DNA of 64,000 nt from Patiriisocius marinus (GTDB lineage Bacteria > Bacteroidota > Bacteroidia > Flavobacteriales > Flavobacteriaceae). Positions 61,792 through 64,000 of this stretch are shown piece after piece (position 1 is the first letter of the stretch; each line of letters begins with the position of its first letter). The stretch covers positions 62,001 through 126,000 of the forward strand of contig NZ_BKCG01000009.1 of assembly GCF_008974325.1 (NCBI RefSeq), read 5' to 3'. The notes under the pieces are model-generated. The model searched no databases and was not told the origin of the DNA. It saw only the letters and a program-made list of their open reading frames with translations. Made by a program: the position numbers and the translations under genes.

Positions 61792-62634
61792 ATGAAAAAG
61801 ATATTAATACCAGTCAATTTTAATAACAACAGTCATGATGCTATTGATTATGCCATCAAGTTTTTTAAACACGAAGACTGTCATTTTTACTTTTTCAATA
61901 CATACACTTACAATGTGGATGGATTAAACGCAATTCATTTATTGCAAGCTGATATGGATTGGTTTGAAAAACCGAAGCTCGAATCTGAAAACAACTTAGG
62001 AGCGGTTATTTATAAATACACGTTTAATAACAGAAATAAGAAACATCGTTTTAACGCTATTTCAGAAAGTATAAACCTTATTGATGGAATTAAAAAGGCG
62101 ATCGATGAAATTAAAATTGATCTAGTTGTTATTCCAGGAAAAAAACTAAAGGACGATACTATTCAAGGTTATAGTAGAAATACTAGGCGAATAATTGAAA
62201 ATATTAGAGAGTGTCCTGTGATGATTATTCCTTCTTCGGCTAAATTACATAAGAGGCCTGAGTTTGTTCTTGTTTCTAATTTTGAAATAGAACTTCCTAA
62301 AGAGGAACTTCAAAATTGGTTCGAATTAGTTAAGATAGTAAACGGACGGATTAAGATAGTGACTCTTTTTAGTAAAAGTAAAATGACCGACATTCAAAAA
62401 ATACATCAAGATCTTGTTCGCTTTAATCTTGAAATAATGTCAGCGAGTTCAATTCCAATTGAAAATATAGATACTGTTAATGACTTAAAAGACTTTGCGA
62501 ATTATCATTCTGATTACATTATCTGTTTGATGGATAGAAAGCCTGATATCTGGAGAATTTGTGGAATTACCCAATCTAGAATTACCAATATGGGGCCTTT
62601 ACGTAGTACACCATTAATAGCTTTACACCATTAG
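61792..62634 (+). CDS. Universal stress protein-like, two-domain
   Basis: 280 residues. The first half has the UspA fold: KKILIPVNFNNNSHDAIDYA, in parts, with the strand LVVIPGK and RRIIENIRECPVMIIPSS, in parts. The usual G-x2-G-x9-G-S/T ATP loop is only partly present (GKKLKDDTIQGYSRNT), so ATP binding is doubtful. The second half is weaker but again strand-helix (FVLVSNFEIELP ... DYIICLMDRKPDIWRI). Such proteins are typical of redox or starvation regulons. Confidence 0.8.
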   Translation: MKKILIPVNFNNNSHDAIDYAIKFFKHEDCHFYFFNTYTYNVDGLNAIHLLQADMDWFEKPKLESENNLGAVIYKYTFNNRNKKHRFNAISESINLIDGIKKAIDEIKIDLVVIPGKKLKDDTIQGYSRNTRRIIENIRECPVMIIPSSAKLHKRPEFVLVSNFEIELPKEELQNWFELVKIVNGRIKIVTLFSKSKMTDIQKIHQDLVRFNLEIMSASSIPIENIDTVNDLKDFANYHSDYIICLMDRKPDIWRICGITQSRITNMGPLRSTPLIALHH

Positions 62635-62635
62635 T

Positions 62636-62740
62636 ATGAGAAGGATGAGTAACTTTAAGTTTACTATTATTTCTATAATAATAGGAGTACTTATTATAAC
62701 ATTGCTAGTATGGCTTGTGCCTACACCAATGCACTCTTAA
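62636..62740 (+). CDS. 34-aa single-span membrane peptide
   Basis: MRRMSNFKFTIISIIIGVLI, then ITLLVWLVPTPMHS: two Arg at the start, one membrane helix of about 20 residues and a short Pro-containing tail. It begins one base after the upstream stop codon and ends before the hairpin at 62748, so it fits as the last gene of the unit. Function unknown. Confidence 0.55.
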   Translation: MRRMSNFKFTIISIIIGVLIITLLVWLVPTPMHS

Positions 62741-62747
62741 AATAAAG

Positions 62748-62778
62748 AAGCCATTACATCTATGAAATGTAATGGCTT
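62748..62778. terminator. Bidirectional terminator between the stress unit and ric
   Basis: Perfect 12-bp stem AAGCCATTACAT / ATGTAATGGCTT with a 7-nt loop. T-rich sequence follows on the minus strand; on the plus strand the run is weaker. Confidence 0.75.
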
Positions 62779-62799
62779 AAAGAAAGTACAGCATATTAG

Positions 62800-63522
62800 T
62801 TATGCTGTTTTATGTTCTAACTTTAAAGCTTCAGGAAATAAAATATTATTTTCTAAATGTATATGTAAGTGTAAATCTTGTTCAAATTCCTGAAGCATTG
62901 AAAACGTTACTTTATAAGTATTACAAGCGTCAGTAGGAGGGGTGTAATTATTAGTTAAGCGAGCGATAGTCCTAAAAATCTCACCAGCACTATCGTGTTC
63001 GTGTTCCATCATTGAAATTGGATTTTGAACCGTCCCAAAATGTGCCATTTCTAATGGAGCATTATCTTCCAGACGTTCAGCCATTTTTTTAATTTGAGGA
63101 AATAGCAATTTTTCTTCTTTTTGCATATGTTGTAATAGTTCTTCAGCAACCTTAGTGAACTCTTCGTTAATTTTAAACAGTTCTGGGTGAAGTTCTCCGT
63201 GTACTTTACAAAGTTTAGCTAAAAACTGAAGCAATACTGGTATTTTAGTTTCCACATATTTATGGTGTGTTTTTTCAATATAAGTTGCTAATAAATCTAA
63301 TGGCCACGATTTATAATCAATCGATGGATGTACGTTTTTACTAACAGCAATATTTAATTTTTCTAAAATTTCATCTATAGCAATGCCATTTTTTTCGCAA
63401 ACAGTTGCTAATGGTCTATTTCCTTTACAGCAAAAATCAATACCATATTCAGAAAATACTGCTGCAGCTCTAAAGTCCTCAGCAACAAATTGTCCAATCT
63501 CTTGTTCTTTTAATGTATTCAT
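62800..63522 (-). CDS. ric: Iron-sulfur cluster repair di-iron protein Ric/ScdA
   Basis: 240 residues. The N-terminal ScdA domain has FCCKGNRPLATVC (C31, C32, C42); the C-terminal part is a hemerythrin-like four-helix bundle with HGELHPELF, HMQKEEKLLFPQI, MEHEHDSAGEIF and HLHIHLENNILFP providing the di-iron His and Glu. Ric repairs iron-sulfur clusters damaged by NO or peroxide. It is 20 bases downstream of an Rrf2-type regulator on the same strand, its probable controller. Confidence 0.93.
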   Translation of the reverse strand: MNTLKEQEIGQFVAEDFRAAAVFSEYGIDFCCKGNRPLATVCEKNGIAIDEILEKLNIAVSKNVHPSIDYKSWPLDLLATYIEKTHHKYVETKIPVLLQFLAKLCKVHGELHPELFKINEEFTKVAEELLQHMQKEEKLLFPQIKKMAERLEDNAPLEMAHFGTVQNPISMMEHEHDSAGEIFRTIARLTNNYTPPTDACNTYKVTFSMLQEFEQDLHLHIHLENNILFPEALKLEHKTA

Positions 63523-63542
63523 ATGTACGTTATTTAGTATTA

Positions 63543-63977
63543 TTATAATTTTAAAACAGCAGTTCCATCTTCGATTTGATCTGCTAAATTTTTCAAGCTA
63601 GTTTCTTGAAGCATTGTTTTTAGGTTGTTTCTTATATCTTGAAAACTGTCGTGAAGAGGGCAGGGCTTTTCTGCATTACATTTTTTAAGCCCTATTCCGC
63701 AACTAACATATATATCATCTCCATCAATTGTTTTGACAATATTAGAAAGCATTATTCCTGATGCTTTTTCTTCAGTTATATAAAAACCTCCGGTTGGTCC
63801 TTTAGCAGATGAAACTATATCTGCTTTTACAAGTTTTTGTAAAATTTTCGCATTAAAAGCTGTTGGTGCATCTATTTCTTCTGAAATATCAGTGATATTA
63901 AAACGCTGTTCTAGCTTTGATTTTGAGGTTAAAAAGATTACGGAGCGTATTGCGTATTCGCAGGCTTTTGAAAACAT
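63543..63977 (-). CDS. Rrf2-family (NsrR/IscR-like) transcriptional regulator
   Basis: 144 residues: an N-terminal winged helix (SKACEYAIRSVIFL ... DISEEIDAPTAFNAKILQKL, in parts, GPTGGFYI) and the three cysteines of an iron-sulfur site, C93, C100 and C106 (CGIGLKKC then CPLH). Members sense NO or Fe-S status. Sitting directly upstream of ric, it fits an NsrR-like NO-responsive repressor, though IscR-like function cannot be excluded. Confidence 0.9.
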   Translation of the reverse strand: MFSKACEYAIRSVIFLTSKSKLEQRFNITDISEEIDAPTAFNAKILQKLVKADIVSSAKGPTGGFYITEEKASGIMLSNIVKTIDGDDIYVSCGIGLKKCNAEKPCPLHDSFQDIRNNLKTMLQETSLKNLADQIEDGTAVLKL

Positions 63978-64000
63978 ACTTTTCTATAATTAATTTCTAC

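Noticed and set aside
1-64000. CRISPR array, prophage, insertion sequence or transposase
   Set aside because: No regularly spaced repeats of CRISPR type, no phage structural or integrase genes and no transposase motifs were seen.

Overview
The window is a low-GC chromosomal segment of a marine-type member of the Flavobacteriaceae (Bacteroidetes). Evidence for this: gliding-motility genes gldB and gldC; three proteins with type IX secretion (T9SS) C-terminal sorting domains; Bacteroidetes-style TAnnTTTG promoter elements; a DnaG primase without zinc ligands; meso-DAP-type MurE; a division/cell-wall (dcw) cluster in the usual flavobacterial order without murF or ddl; and few Shine-Dalgarno sequences. 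No phage, transposase, integrase or CRISPR array was seen.

Layout. 1-9459: a plus-strand run that starts inside a chorismate-mutase-domain gene and ends with aroA; between them lie rsgA, dtd, three tandem DUF3857 paralogues, a MazG-like gene and a small membrane protein. 9709-13671: queA, a secreted serine protease and rlmN. 13710-17192: three minus-strand exported proteins (an arylsulfotransferase-like lipoprotein and two T9SS cargo proteins); a decayed copy of the protease-rlmN 3' region lies between two of them. 17293-21045: a micro-gene, a phosphodiesterase-TPR-sulfotransferase fusion and a polyprenyl synthase. 21205-25933: an ECF sigma factor, its membrane partner, an outer-membrane protein and dnaG. 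25930-30773: an atypical response regulator, nadE, gldB-gldC, engB and a hydrolase. 31040-46912: the dcw cluster mraZ-rsmH-ftsL-ftsI-murE-mraY-murD-ftsW-murG-murC-ftsQ-ftsA-ftsZ, preceded by a phased MraZ-box array. 47041-47596: a YqeY-like gene and tRNA-Arg(UCG).

47794-56097 is a copper/silver efflux island (HYC_CC_PP protein, CusA-type RND pump, TolC, small metal-binding lipoprotein, DUF305 protein, CusB-type adaptor) directly downstream of the tRNA. 56207-62740 is probably one regulatory unit. A soluble histidine kinase and a sigma-54-dependent response regulator are followed by inverted half-sites and a sigma-54 promoter with exact GG-N10-GC geometry at 58772-58787. Downstream are a 58-aa Cys-rich protein, a 40-aa basic peptide, glutamate dehydrogenase, an Rnk/GreA-like protein, two related helical proteins of unknown function, a universal-stress-like protein and a 34-aa membrane peptide. 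This is the best candidate in the window for an undescribed system. The last genes (minus strand) are an Rrf2-type Fe-S regulator and the iron-sulfur repair protein Ric, which fits a redox or nitric-oxide stress theme.

Other points of note are murG, which has no standard start codon compatible with the family N-terminus; a tRNA-Arg with a compensated A19-U56 elbow pair; a structured intergenic element before cusB; and several TAnnTTTG boxes so close to the start codon that the mRNAs would be leaderless. All family assignments come from reading motifs by eye; no database search was run.
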